A DNA stretch of 26,739 nt from Bacillota bacterium (lineage in GTDB: Bacteria; Bacillota_E; RBS10-35; JAJYVN01), in assembly GCA_021846605.1 (NCBI GenBank), contig JAJZWQ010000025.1, forward strand, positions 1 through 26,739, written 5' to 3'. A model generated the notes under the pieces. It searched no databases. It was given only the letters and a program-made list of their open reading frames with translations, and was not told where the DNA came from. How positions within the stretch are numbered: the first letter of the stretch is position 1; each line of letters starts with the position of its first letter. Both the position numbers and the translations under genes were made by a program. Shown piece after piece: positions 13,797-21,592 of this stretch.

Positions 13797-16700
13797 GTGC
13801 GCGAGGTGGGCCCTGGGGCCGGTGAGACCCGTGTCGATATTGTGGCGGAGACGATGGGCAACTGCGCCCCAGATGTGCAGCGGCAGTTGCGCACCATGGC
13901 GCGGGCACTGCGCGCCGGACTCCGCGCCGCTGGTCTGGACGCTCGCGTGGCGGGAGACAGCGACGGTTCCGACCAGAGAGTCACCACGTCCCTGACCCTC
14001 GCGCTGCGCGCGGGTCGATATCCCGGCGCCCCACGGCAGCCGTCCGTGCTGTACCCCGTGGTGCCGCGGCGGGAAAGCCGGAACGCGGCCGCACGCGTGC
14101 GCAACGCCTTGCAGGGCGCGACGCAGGCGCCCTGGCCGACCGTACTCTTCCGGGGGGCACTGTGCGTGACCGCCGGGGAAGGGGAGAGTACACCGGTCCC
14201 GGCCATCGCCGTGTACCTCGGAGAGGACCTCGCGCTGCCCCTCGATCATCAGGAGGCGGTCGTACACGGCATCGCGCGGGCTCTGGTCGCGCACCTGGGC
14301 CCCGACCAAGGCCCCGCAGCGCCCGCGGCTGCGGAGGCGCCAGAGTCGCCGTCGACCCAGCTCCCCCGCTCAGCGCCGGGGGACCTGCCCCTCCCGGTCG
14401 GCGGCGCGACCGCCCAAGCCCCGGAGCCGGTGTTCGGCACAACCGACGGGGGGACCCGAACCGAGGACTGCGCCCCGGCCCCCCCACCCAGCGCAGGCGC
14501 CGCGCACACCCTCCAGAGTGCCCAGCCCTCGGCCGCCGCCCCCCGGCCCGAGACCGCGGAGATCGCACCGGCACCGTCCGACGATATCGCCGAACCGGAG
14601 TCCCCGGCTCCCGAGGCGCCTCCCGCAGCGGAACCTTGGTCGGCCACCCCGGCGGAGCGGGATGGCGACGTCGCGGCCGACACCGTGGAGACGGAGGCCG
14701 CCGCAGAGCCCGCGAACAGCGCCGGCCGCTTCAGCGCGATCGCCCAGTCGACGCCGGCCGTCGACGCCGCCCCGGAGTCCACATCCGTGATCCGCGACGA
14801 ACAGGCCGAGACCGCCCCGGACAGCACGGCGCTGACGCCTCCAACGCCCGCGCTGGAACGCGGTGGCGGCACCACGGGAGCGGACGCCCTCGCTCCCGTG
14901 GTTGCCCCCGCATGGCCCCTGTCGCGGACCACCCCAATGGAGATCTCCACCATCCGCTCCCCGCAGGCACCACATGACGCCGTCACGGCCGACACCCTGC
15001 AGACGCCGGCGGCCGACCCGCTGGGCGGTGTGGACGCCCCACAGCCAGCCCCCCAGAACACGGAGGCTGAGCCTGCACCGGAGGTGGCGGCCGAGTCCCA
15101 GGACGCCACCGCCCAGCCCACCGCCATCGCCCCCTTGCCGCCCGCCGTCGACGCCGCCCCCGCATCCGCGTCCGTCACCCTCGACGAGCGGGCCGACAGC
15201 GCCGCAGACAGCACGGCTGCGCTGCCGCCGCGCGCTGAGCCCGCGCCCGAAGGCGTTGCTCCCGCCGTCCCGGCGGAGCAGGATGGCGACCTCGTGGCCG
15301 ACACGACGGAGTCGGCATCCGGTGTCGCGCTGGCGACCACGGACGCGCCCGAAGGCGCCAGCCGCCAGGCGACGGCGGGCGATCTGTCCCCGCCCGCCAT
15401 CGCCGCCTCGCCGTCGTCCGTGCTCCCCGACGAGCAGGCCGACAGCACGGCTCCGGCACCTGCGCCTCAGGCGCCCGAACACGGAGACGCTGGCGCGACA
15501 ACCGACGCCCTCGCTCCCGAGGCCCCCCCGGCGGCGGACGCGTCGCTGGCCGCCCCTGCGGACATCCCCACTGCTCCCACGTTGCGCGCCGACGATACAC
15601 TGCGTGCCGCCACCCCCCCCGCAACGGGACCCATCCTGCTGGTCGATGGCGCCGTTGGGCCGCTGGGAGCCCCCGAGCCTGCCGGCACGGACGCGACCCA
15701 CGCGCCGCCTGCGCCGGATCGGGCCTTCGAACCGGAGGACGCTGTCGATGCGCCGGCCGCGGCGGTGCTGGCTGGACCCGCATCCCCCGGACTGCCCGCA
15801 GCGGTGACGGTCGACGGCCTCGACGTCTCGGCCACACCGCCCGGGACCGGGGGTGCCCCCCCCGCACCCTCCGGCGGCACTGCGGCGGACACGTCGTCGG
15901 CCGCCCCCGGGGAGTCCGCCACCCGTCCCGCCGTTGGCGGCAACGCACCGGCGCAGGGCACCGCTGGCGCCCACAGCACAGACGCGGCCCCCCTCGTCCC
16001 GGTAGCGGCTCCCCCAGGGTCTCCGCACGGCCCCCGGCACGCTGAGACCCAAGCAAGCCTGGCGTCTGCGGATGTCGCACCCGCACCGGAGGACGGAGTC
16101 GATACGGATCCGGGCCTATCCGGACCCGCACCCGACGGACGGCCCACGCCGACCCCCCTGACCGTCGACGGACCGGTGGGCATCGCCGCCGCCGTCGCCG
16201 GCACGCCGTCCGCCACCGACGATGCGTCGCCCGCACCCGCCCACGGCAGCGCGGAACGCGATGTCCTGGCTCCGGAGGCCTCCACCGCGGCGCAGCCCTC
16301 CCCGGCCGTTCCCGGGGGGACCCTCCCCTTCGCCACACCGGGTGCCGCCCAGACCGGCTCCGTCGCGCCCGCGGCCCCCTCCTCTCCGGCTGTCGCGGCG
16401 GACACCGACGCGGCGATGGACATTCCCGCCCCGGTTGGTCCTTCGGAACCCGCACCGGGGGCCTCGCCCACGCCCCTGAACGCCAACGAACGGCAGGAGG
16501 GGGGACCCGGCGCCGGAACCCCCGCTGCCCCCTCGGGGGACCCGGCGCTGATCGCGACAGAGGCATACGATTCCGCGAACGGCACGCACCCGGGCGTCAC
16601 GGCCACCGATGCCTCCTCCTGGACGGGCGAGCCCGGCGAGGGCACAGAGGAACCCCTCGTCTTTGCCGAGCTGTCCCCCGCCCGGGCCATGTCCTCAGCA

Positions 16701-17375
16701 CAACCCGCCGCGCTCCCCCCGTCCCCGATGCCACCATCGCCCCAAGCCCGTGACGGAAACCCACGGGATGCGGAGGCGGTGGTGGCGCCAGGAGGCGCGC
16801 ACGACGCCTCTCCCGACTCGCTGGACAGCTCCGTTCCGCCCGGCGGCGGCGCAGACCGCCTTGATCCCGCGGTGGGCGACGCCCTGCCCGCTGTCGACGG
16901 CGGGGCTTCTACCGACCGCGACCATTCCGCGGCGGGGCCGGCCGGGACCCCGCCGGGTCCCGCCGACGTCCAACCCGCGCCCCCCGCCCGCGGAGGCGCC
17001 GCGGTGTCCCATCCCCCCGTACAACCCGCCCACCGTGTCGCCCGCGCCGGCCGGGAGACCGAAGCGGCGGCACCCCGGCCGGCCGCACCGCATCCGGGCC
17101 GTGGACCGGCGACGCGCGCCGCGACGGTGCGGGGCAGCGTCGGCACGACCGTGAAGGCCGTGACCCGGGTGGAGGCCCCACCCACGCCCCAGCGGCCGTC
17201 TCGGGCCGCCAAGGTGGGTGGCGGCGCCGCGGGCACCGGTAAATCGACGAGCGCACGGTCCCAGGGGGGGCGGAACGGCGCCGGAACGCAGGAGCAAAAA
17301 TCCGGCAAGGAACGTAGCGTGAAGTCGACGGAGTGCCCAGGTCCCGGCCATCCGGAGGGTGGAGGCCCGCGGTAA
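13797..17375 (+). CDS. giant Ala/Pro/Asp/Thr-rich protein with possible degenerate amidase-like N-terminus
   Basis: A 1192-residue protein. Residues 1-168 are a folded-looking alpha/beta domain: strand RVDIVAET, helix VQRQLRTMARALRAGLRAAG, the stretch ESRNAAARVRNALQ, then VPAIAVYLGEDLALP and helix HQEAVVHGIARALVAHLG. The second half resembles the end of Amidase_3 (N-acetylmuramoyl-L-alanine amidase), where S..lA..v...l precedes PavLvElGf and a.aI..gi..yL, but the zinc ligands are absent. Residues about 170-1100 are low-complexity Ala/Pro/Glu/Asp/Thr with imperfect repeats (PAE.DGD..ADT at 14650 and 15270; VDAAP...SV..DE.A at 14757 and 15144). The last 90 residues are basic. There is no signal peptide or membrane helix. 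GTG is chosen for an AGGGGG tract upstream; TTG at 13788 is possible. The reading frame is supported by GC-rich third positions. Confidence 0.65.
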   Translation: MREVGPGAGETRVDIVAETMGNCAPDVQRQLRTMARALRAGLRAAGLDARVAGDSDGSDQRVTTSLTLALRAGRYPGAPRQPSVLYPVVPRRESRNAAARVRNALQGATQAPWPTVLFRGALCVTAGEGESTPVPAIAVYLGEDLALPLDHQEAVVHGIARALVAHLGPDQGPAAPAAAEAPESPSTQLPRSAPGDLPLPVGGATAQAPEPVFGTTDGGTRTEDCAPAPPPSAGAAHTLQSAQPSAAAPRPETAEIAPAPSDDIAEPESPAPEAPPAAEPWSATPAERDGDVAADTVETEAAAEPANSAGRFSAIAQSTPAVDAAPESTSVIRDEQAETAPDSTALTPPTPALERGGGTTGADALAPVVAPAWPLSRTTPMEISTIRSPQAPHDAVTADTLQTPAADPLGGVDAPQPAPQNTEAEPAPEVAAESQDATAQPTAIAPLPPAVDAAPASASVTLDERADSAADSTAALPPRAEPAPEGVAPAVPAEQDGDLVADTTESASGVALATTDAPEGASRQATAGDLSPPAIAASPSSVLPDEQADSTAPAPAPQAPEHGDAGATTDALAPEAPPAADASLAAPADIPTAPTLRADDTLRAATPPATGPILLVDGAVGPLGAPEPAGTDATHAPPAPDRAFEPEDAVDAPAAAVLAGPASPGLPAAVTVDGLDVSATPPGTGGAPPAPSGGTAADTSSAAPGESATRPAVGGNAPAQGTAGAHSTDAAPLVPVAAPPGSPHGPRHAETQASLASADVAPAPEDGVDTDPGLSGPAPDGRPTPTPLTVDGPVGIAAAVAGTPSATDDASPAPAHGSAERDVLAPEASTAAQPSPAVPGGTLPFATPGAAQTGSVAPAAPSSPAVAADTDAAMDIPAPVGPSEPAPGASPTPLNANERQEGGPGAGTPAAPSGDPALIATEAYDSANGTHPGVTATDASSWTGEPGEGTEEPLVFAELSPARAMSSAQPAALPPSPMPPSPQARDGNPRDAEAVVAPGGAHDASPDSLDSSVPPGGGADRLDPAVGDALPAVDGGASTDRDHSAAGPAGTPPGPADVQPAPPARGGAAVSHPPVQPAHRVARAGRETEAAAPRPAAPHPGRGPATRAATVRGSVGTTVKAVTRVEAPPTPQRPSRAAKVGGGAAGTGKSTSARSQGGRNGAGTQEQKSGKERSVKSTECPGPGHPEGGGPR

Positions 17376-17414
17376 GGCCTGCCGGGACCCACGGTCCGCA
17401 AAGGGGTGATCCCA

Positions 17415-17771
17415 TTGGCCCAGAGCAGCCGATCCGACCCAGGCCCCGCCCGTCCCGGGGCCAGGCGTACCCTGCGGGTCCAGTACGTACCGGCGGGCGC
17501 GAACCTTGCCCCGACGCCGCGACGGCGCCCGGTGCCGGCGTGCCTGCTCCCCCCAGGAGCGGACCCAGCGCGGCTGGTGGTCTTCCGGGCGAACCCGGTG
17601 TCGGAGACAGCCTCCGGTTCCGGACCGGGCGCCGCGGCCGATGCGGTGCCGGTCACGGTCTTCCGCCCCGCGCCCGCGTTCCTGCCGCCGGCCGGCATCA
17701 GTCGGCCCCGGCCTCAGTCCACCCGTCGTTCGGCGCCGGCCCAGTTGGTCGCGTTCCGCTGCATGCAGTGA
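17415..17771 (+). CDS. small basic protein with repeated V-x-F-R strands
   Basis: A 118-residue protein that I do not recognise. A strand-like motif recurs four times: LRVQYVPAG, LVVFRANPV, VTVFRPAPA and LVAFRCMQ, each separated by Pro/Arg/Ala-rich linkers. This suggests a small repeated beta motif or a scaffold of short interacting strands. It has no membrane helix or signal peptide. TTG is the better start, with GGGGTG six bases upstream; GTG at 17406 is the alternative. It begins 39 bases after the giant gene, probably on the same message, so the two may act together. Pro/Arg-rich sequence can be chance translation of GC-rich DNA, so the gene call is only moderately certain. Confidence 0.5.
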   Translation: MAQSSRSDPGPARPGARRTLRVQYVPAGANLAPTPRRRPVPACLLPPGADPARLVVFRANPVSETASGSGPGAAADAVPVTVFRPAPAFLPPAGISRPRPQSTRRSAPAQLVAFRCMQ

Positions 17772-17790
17772 CCAGAGGGACGCGGCGCAA

Positions 17791-17822
17791 GCCCCCGGCT
17801 TTAGCCGTGGGGAGGAGGTCAA
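17791..17822 (+). repeat. IS200/IS605-like right-end hairpin B with TCAA site
   Basis: The plus strand reads GCCCCCGGCTTTAGCCGTGGGG followed by aggaggTCAAC. Four C-G pairs, a bulged T (17808), then CGGC/GCCG close a two-base loop. This is the usual look of an IS200/IS605 right end (also the 3' end of TnpB guide RNAs): a hairpin with an unpaired T, a purine spacer, then TCAA, which is the right cleavage tetranucleotide of IS608. No tnpA or tnpB is nearby, so it is a solo end, a relic or a non-autonomous derivative. Confidence 0.6.
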
Positions 17823-17887
17823 CACTGCGCTGCCTCCAGCCCCGACGGCCCGGAGCGCCGCCGCCTCTGCTCCCCACCACGGCCCGT

Positions 17888-17934
17888 GGCCCCCGACCTG
17901 GCGATCAGGCAAAACTATCGCCGAGGTCGGGGCC
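17888..17934. repeat. long stem-loop upstream of the phosphomannomutase gene
   Basis: The bases at 17888-17905 and 17917-17934 are reverse complements except for one extra C on the left arm and one extra C/G step on the right. They form a stem of about 17 bp with an 11-base loop (CAGGCAAAACT). No T run follows on either strand. Confidence 0.65.
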
Positions 17935-17965
17935 GCGGCAGGAATCGTTCTCGCAGCGGCCGAAG

Positions 17966-17981
17966 GCTGAGATTTCTCAGC
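17966..17981. repeat. 6-bp stem with ATTT loop
   Basis: GCTGAG (17966-17971), ATTT, CTCAGC (17976-17981) form a compact perfect hairpin, 42 bases before the phosphomannomutase ATG. With the stem at 17888 it makes the leader region strongly structured. Confidence 0.5.
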
Positions 17982-18022
17982 AGCACGGTCAGCGGCAGAG
18001 CCCGACCGTCGGGGGTGGCGGC

Positions 18023-19417
18023 ATGTTGGTGGAGGTCCCTGCATCGATCTGGCGCGAGTATGACGTGCGCGGGGTTGCCGGCTCCGAACTGACGTCGCCC
18101 CTGGCGCGCCTTCTCGGGTACGCCTTTGCCGAGTTGGCGCGCGGGCGGGGCTTCTCCCATGTCCTGGTGGGCCGCGACAACCGCCTGTCTTCACCGGAGC
18201 TCGCCCAGGCGGTCCGCGATGGCGTGACCGCCTGCGGCCTGGACGTCACCGACATCGGCGAGGTGACCACGCCGGTCTTCTACTTCGCCCGCCTCCACCT
18301 GGGCGTGGAGCCGGGGATCATGGTGACGGCATCCCACAACCCCGGAAGCGAGAACGGCTTCAAATTGGCCTTGGGGCGGGGCACCCTGGTCGGCCAGGAG
18401 ATCACGGACCTCGGCCGCCGGGTCGCGGCGCTGGCCGCCGCCGGAGGCGCCCCCGAGGCCGTGGGCGGCCGGTGCGTGGAACGCGACGTGTTGCCGGCCT
18501 ACTTCGCGGATATGGAACAGCGCATCCATCTGCGCCGTCCGCTGCATGTCGTCGTGGACTGCGGCAACGGCACCGCCTCGCCCATCGCGCCGGAGGTGTT
18601 CCGGCGGCTGGGATGCCGGGTCAGCGAACTCTATTGCCTGTCCGACCCGACCTTCCCCAACCATCACCCCGATCCCGTCCGGCCCGAGAACCTGCGCGAC
18701 CTGATCTCCGAGGTCCGGCGGCTGGGCGCCGACATCGGCATCGGGATCGACGGCGACGGGGACCGCATCGGCGCGGTCGCCGACGACGGGCGCATCCTCT
18801 GGGGCGACGAACTCATGATGCTGTTCTGGCGTGAGCTCCTGCCCCAGCACCCGGGCGGCCCCGTGCTGGTGGAGGTGAAGTGCTCGCAGGCGCTCTGGGA
18901 CGACACCCTGGCGCATGGCGGCCAGCCCTTCTTCCATCGCACGGGCCACTCGCACATCAAGGCCACCCTGTATGCCCGCGACCTCCCATTTGCCGGCGAA
19001 CTCTCCGGCCACCTCTTCTTCAACGACGAGTTCCCTGGATACGACGACGCCGTCTACGCGGCGGCGCGCCTGCTGCGGCTTGTCGCGCAGCAGGATCGTC
19101 CCCTATCGGCCCTGGCCGCCGATCTGCCCCGCTACCCAAGCACCCCCGAGGTGCGGGTGGCGTGCGCCGACGACGTCAAGTTCCAGGTGGTGGCCGAACT
19201 CCAGGAAGCGTTCGCCGCCCGGTACCCGGTCATCACGGCCGACGGCGTGCGGGTCCTGTTCCCGGATGGGTGGGGTCTCATCCGCGCCAGCAACACCCAG
19301 CCCGTGCTCGTCCTGCGCTGCGAGGGTCGCACCCCCGACGCCCTGCGGCGGAACTGCGCCATACTGGAGACGGCGCTGCGCGCCCGGCCCGAGGTCGGGC
19401 GGGTCAACTGGGAATAG
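18023..19417 (+). CDS. phosphomannomutase/phosphoglucomutase
   Basis: A 464-residue enzyme of the alpha-D-phosphohexomutase family (ManB/AlgC type), which interconverts hexose 6- and 1-phosphates for NDP-sugar and cell-surface polysaccharide synthesis. The family start SIWREYDVRG (8-17) is followed by the phosphoserine loop TASHNPGSENGFK (Ser104). The metal loop DGDGDRIG (243-250), the sugar-binding GELSGHLFF (325-333) and the C-terminal phosphate loop RASNTQP, as in PMM/PGM enzymes, are all present. GELSGH (E..SGH) is typical of dual-specificity PMM/PGM. The ATG follows GGGGGTGG. The frame is open upstream, but the family start fixes this ATG. It is followed by the Nudix gene 32 bases later. 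Confidence 0.93.
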   Translation: MLVEVPASIWREYDVRGVAGSELTSPLARLLGYAFAELARGRGFSHVLVGRDNRLSSPELAQAVRDGVTACGLDVTDIGEVTTPVFYFARLHLGVEPGIMVTASHNPGSENGFKLALGRGTLVGQEITDLGRRVAALAAAGGAPEAVGGRCVERDVLPAYFADMEQRIHLRRPLHVVVDCGNGTASPIAPEVFRRLGCRVSELYCLSDPTFPNHHPDPVRPENLRDLISEVRRLGADIGIGIDGDGDRIGAVADDGRILWGDELMMLFWRELLPQHPGGPVLVEVKCSQALWDDTLAHGGQPFFHRTGHSHIKATLYARDLPFAGELSGHLFFNDEFPGYDDAVYAAARLLRLVAQQDRPLSALAADLPRYPSTPEVRVACADDVKFQVVAELQEAFAARYPVITADGVRVLFPDGWGLIRASNTQPVLVLRCEGRTPDALRRNCAILETALRARPEVGRVNWE

Positions 19418-19449
19418 CGCGCGAGCAAGGATCGCGGGGGGGGGTCGGG

Positions 19450-19923
19450 GTGTCAGGCGCGCCCAATCGCGTTCACCGGCATTTCACGGCCAGCGCCTTC
19501 GTCACCGCCCATCAGCGGGTGCTGCTGCTGCTGCATGCCACCAAGGCGCTCTGGCTCCCGCCGGGGGGGCATGTCGAGCTGGATGAGAACCCGGCGGCGG
19601 CCGCCGTCCGCGAGGTGCGGGAGGAGACCGGCCTGGCCGTGCGCATCACGTCGCCGCTGGCCCCCGCCGGGTGCCAGCAGTCCGCCCCGCGCCCCGAGGC
19701 CATGTTGGAGGTCGAGGTGGGCCCCGGGCACATCCACATCGACCTGGTGTTCTTCGCCACGCCGCTGCCCGGGGTGGATCCGGAGGACCTCCAGGCGAAC
19801 GAGGAGGCCGTGGCGCTGCGCTGGTGGAGCGCCTCCGACCTGCGCGCCGCCAGCGACGACGACGCGCTGCCCGCCGATGTGCTGATCATGGCGATGCAGG
19901 CCCTGGCCCAGGCCGAACGCTGA
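19450..19923 (+). CDS. Nudix hydrolase
   Basis: A 157-residue hydrolase of nucleoside-diphosphate-linked compounds. The Nudix box is complete: G40-HVELD-E46-NPAAAAV-R54-E55-V-R-E58-E59-T-G61-L, matching GX5EX7REUXEEXGU with all metal-binding glutamates. It starts with a strand (HFTASAFVTAHQRVLLLLH) and LWLPPGGHVE, common in NUDIX enzymes acting on nucleotides or NDP-sugars. GTG is the start, after a G-rich tract. It lies just downstream of the phosphohexomutase, so a role in sugar-nucleotide turnover is plausible but unproven. Transcription ends toward the convergent glc operon; I see no strong terminator in the 217-base gap. Confidence 0.9.
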   Translation: MSGAPNRVHRHFTASAFVTAHQRVLLLLHATKALWLPPGGHVELDENPAAAAVREVREETGLAVRITSPLAPAGCQQSAPRPEAMLEVEVGPGHIHIDLVFFATPLPGVDPEDLQANEEAVALRWWSASDLRAASDDDALPADVLIMAMQALAQAER

Positions 19924-20140
19924 TCGGCGCACCCCCACCGGCGGGTCAAGCCCCTGAGCCGTCGCGGCATCCCATCGACACGAAGCCCAGATTTTCGCCA
20001 GGATTCCTGTGCACCATTCTGTGGGCAATCCCCGGGCGGCCTTTCGAGAAAATCCGCGTCGCGCCGTCGCGTCGGACTTTGCGCCGCGCGCGCCCCCTGT
20101 GCATTACCTCCGTGCGGCGTTCGACACGCCGTGGCGCCGC

Positions 20141-21592
20141 CTACGCCCCGTGGACATGGGCCCGCGGGTCCCACGCGGCCCGCCGGACCTCGGCGCAGCG
20201 ACCCGCCACCGGATACATCTTCCCGGGATTGGCCAGGTCCGGGGCGTCGAAGACATCGTGCACCCCCCGCTGCGCGTCCATGTCGGTCTCGTCGAACGCG
20301 TAATACAGGTCGTCCCGCTTCTCCAGGCCGATGCCGTGCTCGCCGCTGACGGCCCCGCCCGCGGCGACACACGCCGCCAGGATGGCCGACCCGGCATACT
20401 GCACCCGCTCCTCCTCACCGTCCACCCGGGGGTCGTAGGCCAAAAGGGGGTGCAGGTTGCCGTCGCCGGCGTGGAAGACGTTGGCGGACCAGATGCGGGC
20501 GTCCTGGCTGATCTCGGAGACCTGGCCGAGGACCATCGTCAGCGCGGTGCGCGGGATCACGCCGTCGGCGACGTAGTAGGACGGCGCCATCTGCCCCATG
20601 GCCGCAAAGGCCGCCTTGCGGTTGTTCCACCACTGGTGCCGTTCGTCCTCGCTCCGCGCCGGACGGACCTCCAGCACCCCGGAGCGACGGCACACATCCA
20701 TGGCGGCGGCGACATGGTCGTCTAGCCCGTGCCCGATCCCGTCGAACTCGAACAGCAACACGGCGCCCACCTCGGCGGGGTAGCCGACGGGATACGCGCC
20801 GCGCTCGACGGCGGTCATGGCGTTGCGGTCCATCATTTCCAGGGCCGCGGGCAGGACACCGGCCGCGGTGATCCCCTCGACCGCCGCCGCAGCCCCATCC
20901 ACCCCCGCAAACATGGCCATCGCGGTCCGCACCGCGCCGGTGCGGGGCAGCAGACGGACCAGGGCGGCCGTGACCACGCCCAGCGTGCCCTCGGAGCCGC
21001 AGACCACGCCGGTCAGGTCGTAGGCCTGGCAGGGCGGTCCCAGCCGGCCGGTACGGACCACCGAGCCGTCCGGTAGCACGACCTCCAGCCCCAGCACGTG
21101 GTTGGTCGTGACGCCGTACTTGAGGCAGTGCGCCCCCCCGGCGTTCTCCGCCACGTTGCCCCCGATGGTGCAGGCGCTCTGGCTGGACGGATCCGGTGCG
21201 TAATACAGTCCCCAGGGCTCCACGAATCGGGACAGGTGGGCGTTGACGACCCCCGACTCCACCAGGGCTGTCCGCCCCACGGGATCGACGGCGCGCACGC
21301 GTCGCATCCGGGCCAGGCTGAGCACCACCTGCCCGTCTCCGGGCGTCGCCCCTCCGGAAAGCCCCGTTCCAGCCCCCCGTGGTACGAACCCCACACCCGC
21401 CTGGCGGCAGGCCCGCACGACCGCCGCCACCTGGTCGGTGTCCGCCGGGCAGACCGCGCAGAGGGGACGGCCGCGAAACATCCGGTTCGCGTCGCAAGCG
21501 TAGGGCAGCAACTCGGCCCGGCCGCGCAACAGGTAGCGGTGGCCGACGATGCGTTCCAACTCCTCCAGCAGCCCGGCCGTGCCCTCGCTCAC
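20141..21592 (-). CDS. glcD: glycolate oxidase FAD-binding subunit GlcD
   Basis: A 483-residue FAD-dependent 2-hydroxyacid dehydrogenase, the catalytic subunit of the GlcDEF complex that oxidises glycolate to glyoxylate. The FAD-binding (PCMH) domain has PRGAGTGLSGGATPG, TIGGNVAENAGGAHCLKYG and VVCGSEGTLGVVTAAL. The C-terminal FAD-oxidase domain has ANVFHAGDGNLHP and GGAVSGEHGIGLEK, which carry the substrate-site histidines. The lactate dehydrogenase relative (Dld2/LldD-type) cannot be excluded by sequence alone, but the glcE and glcF neighbours support glycolate. GTG is the start, overlapping the glcF stop as GTGA, so it is coupled to glcF. It is the last gene of the operon. Confidence 0.93.
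   Translation of the reverse strand: MSEGTAGLLEELERIVGHRYLLRGRAELLPYACDANRMFRGRPLCAVCPADTDQVAAVVRACRQAGVGFVPRGAGTGLSGGATPGDGQVVLSLARMRRVRAVDPVGRTALVESGVVNAHLSRFVEPWGLYYAPDPSSQSACTIGGNVAENAGGAHCLKYGVTTNHVLGLEVVLPDGSVVRTGRLGPPCQAYDLTGVVCGSEGTLGVVTAALVRLLPRTGAVRTAMAMFAGVDGAAAAVEGITAAGVLPAALEMMDRNAMTAVERGAYPVGYPAEVGAVLLFEFDGIGHGLDDHVAAAMDVCRRSGVLEVRPARSEDERHQWWNNRKAAFAAMGQMAPSYYVADGVIPRTALTMVLGQVSEISQDARIWSANVFHAGDGNLHPLLAYDPRVDGEEERVQYAGSAILAACVAAGGAVSGEHGIGLEKRDDLYYAFDETDMDAQRGVHDVFDAPDLANPGKMYPVAGRCAEVRRAAWDPRAHVHGA

Noticed and set aside
14249..15448. Minus-strand open frame of about 400 codons
   Set aside because: It mirrors the low-complexity plus-strand protein, and its apparent signal-like start (MLSACSSG) is chance translation.
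15467..17698. Long minus-strand open frame (743 codons) opposite the giant gene
   Set aside because: Gly/Ala/Ser/Arg-rich translation with no domain, extending past both real gene ends. It is open only because the opposite strand is GC-rich at third positions.
19946..19976. Possible third IS605-like hairpin (AAGCCCCTGAGCCGTCGCGG)
   Set aside because: The arms do not pair in the same layout, there is no bulged T and no TCAA site.
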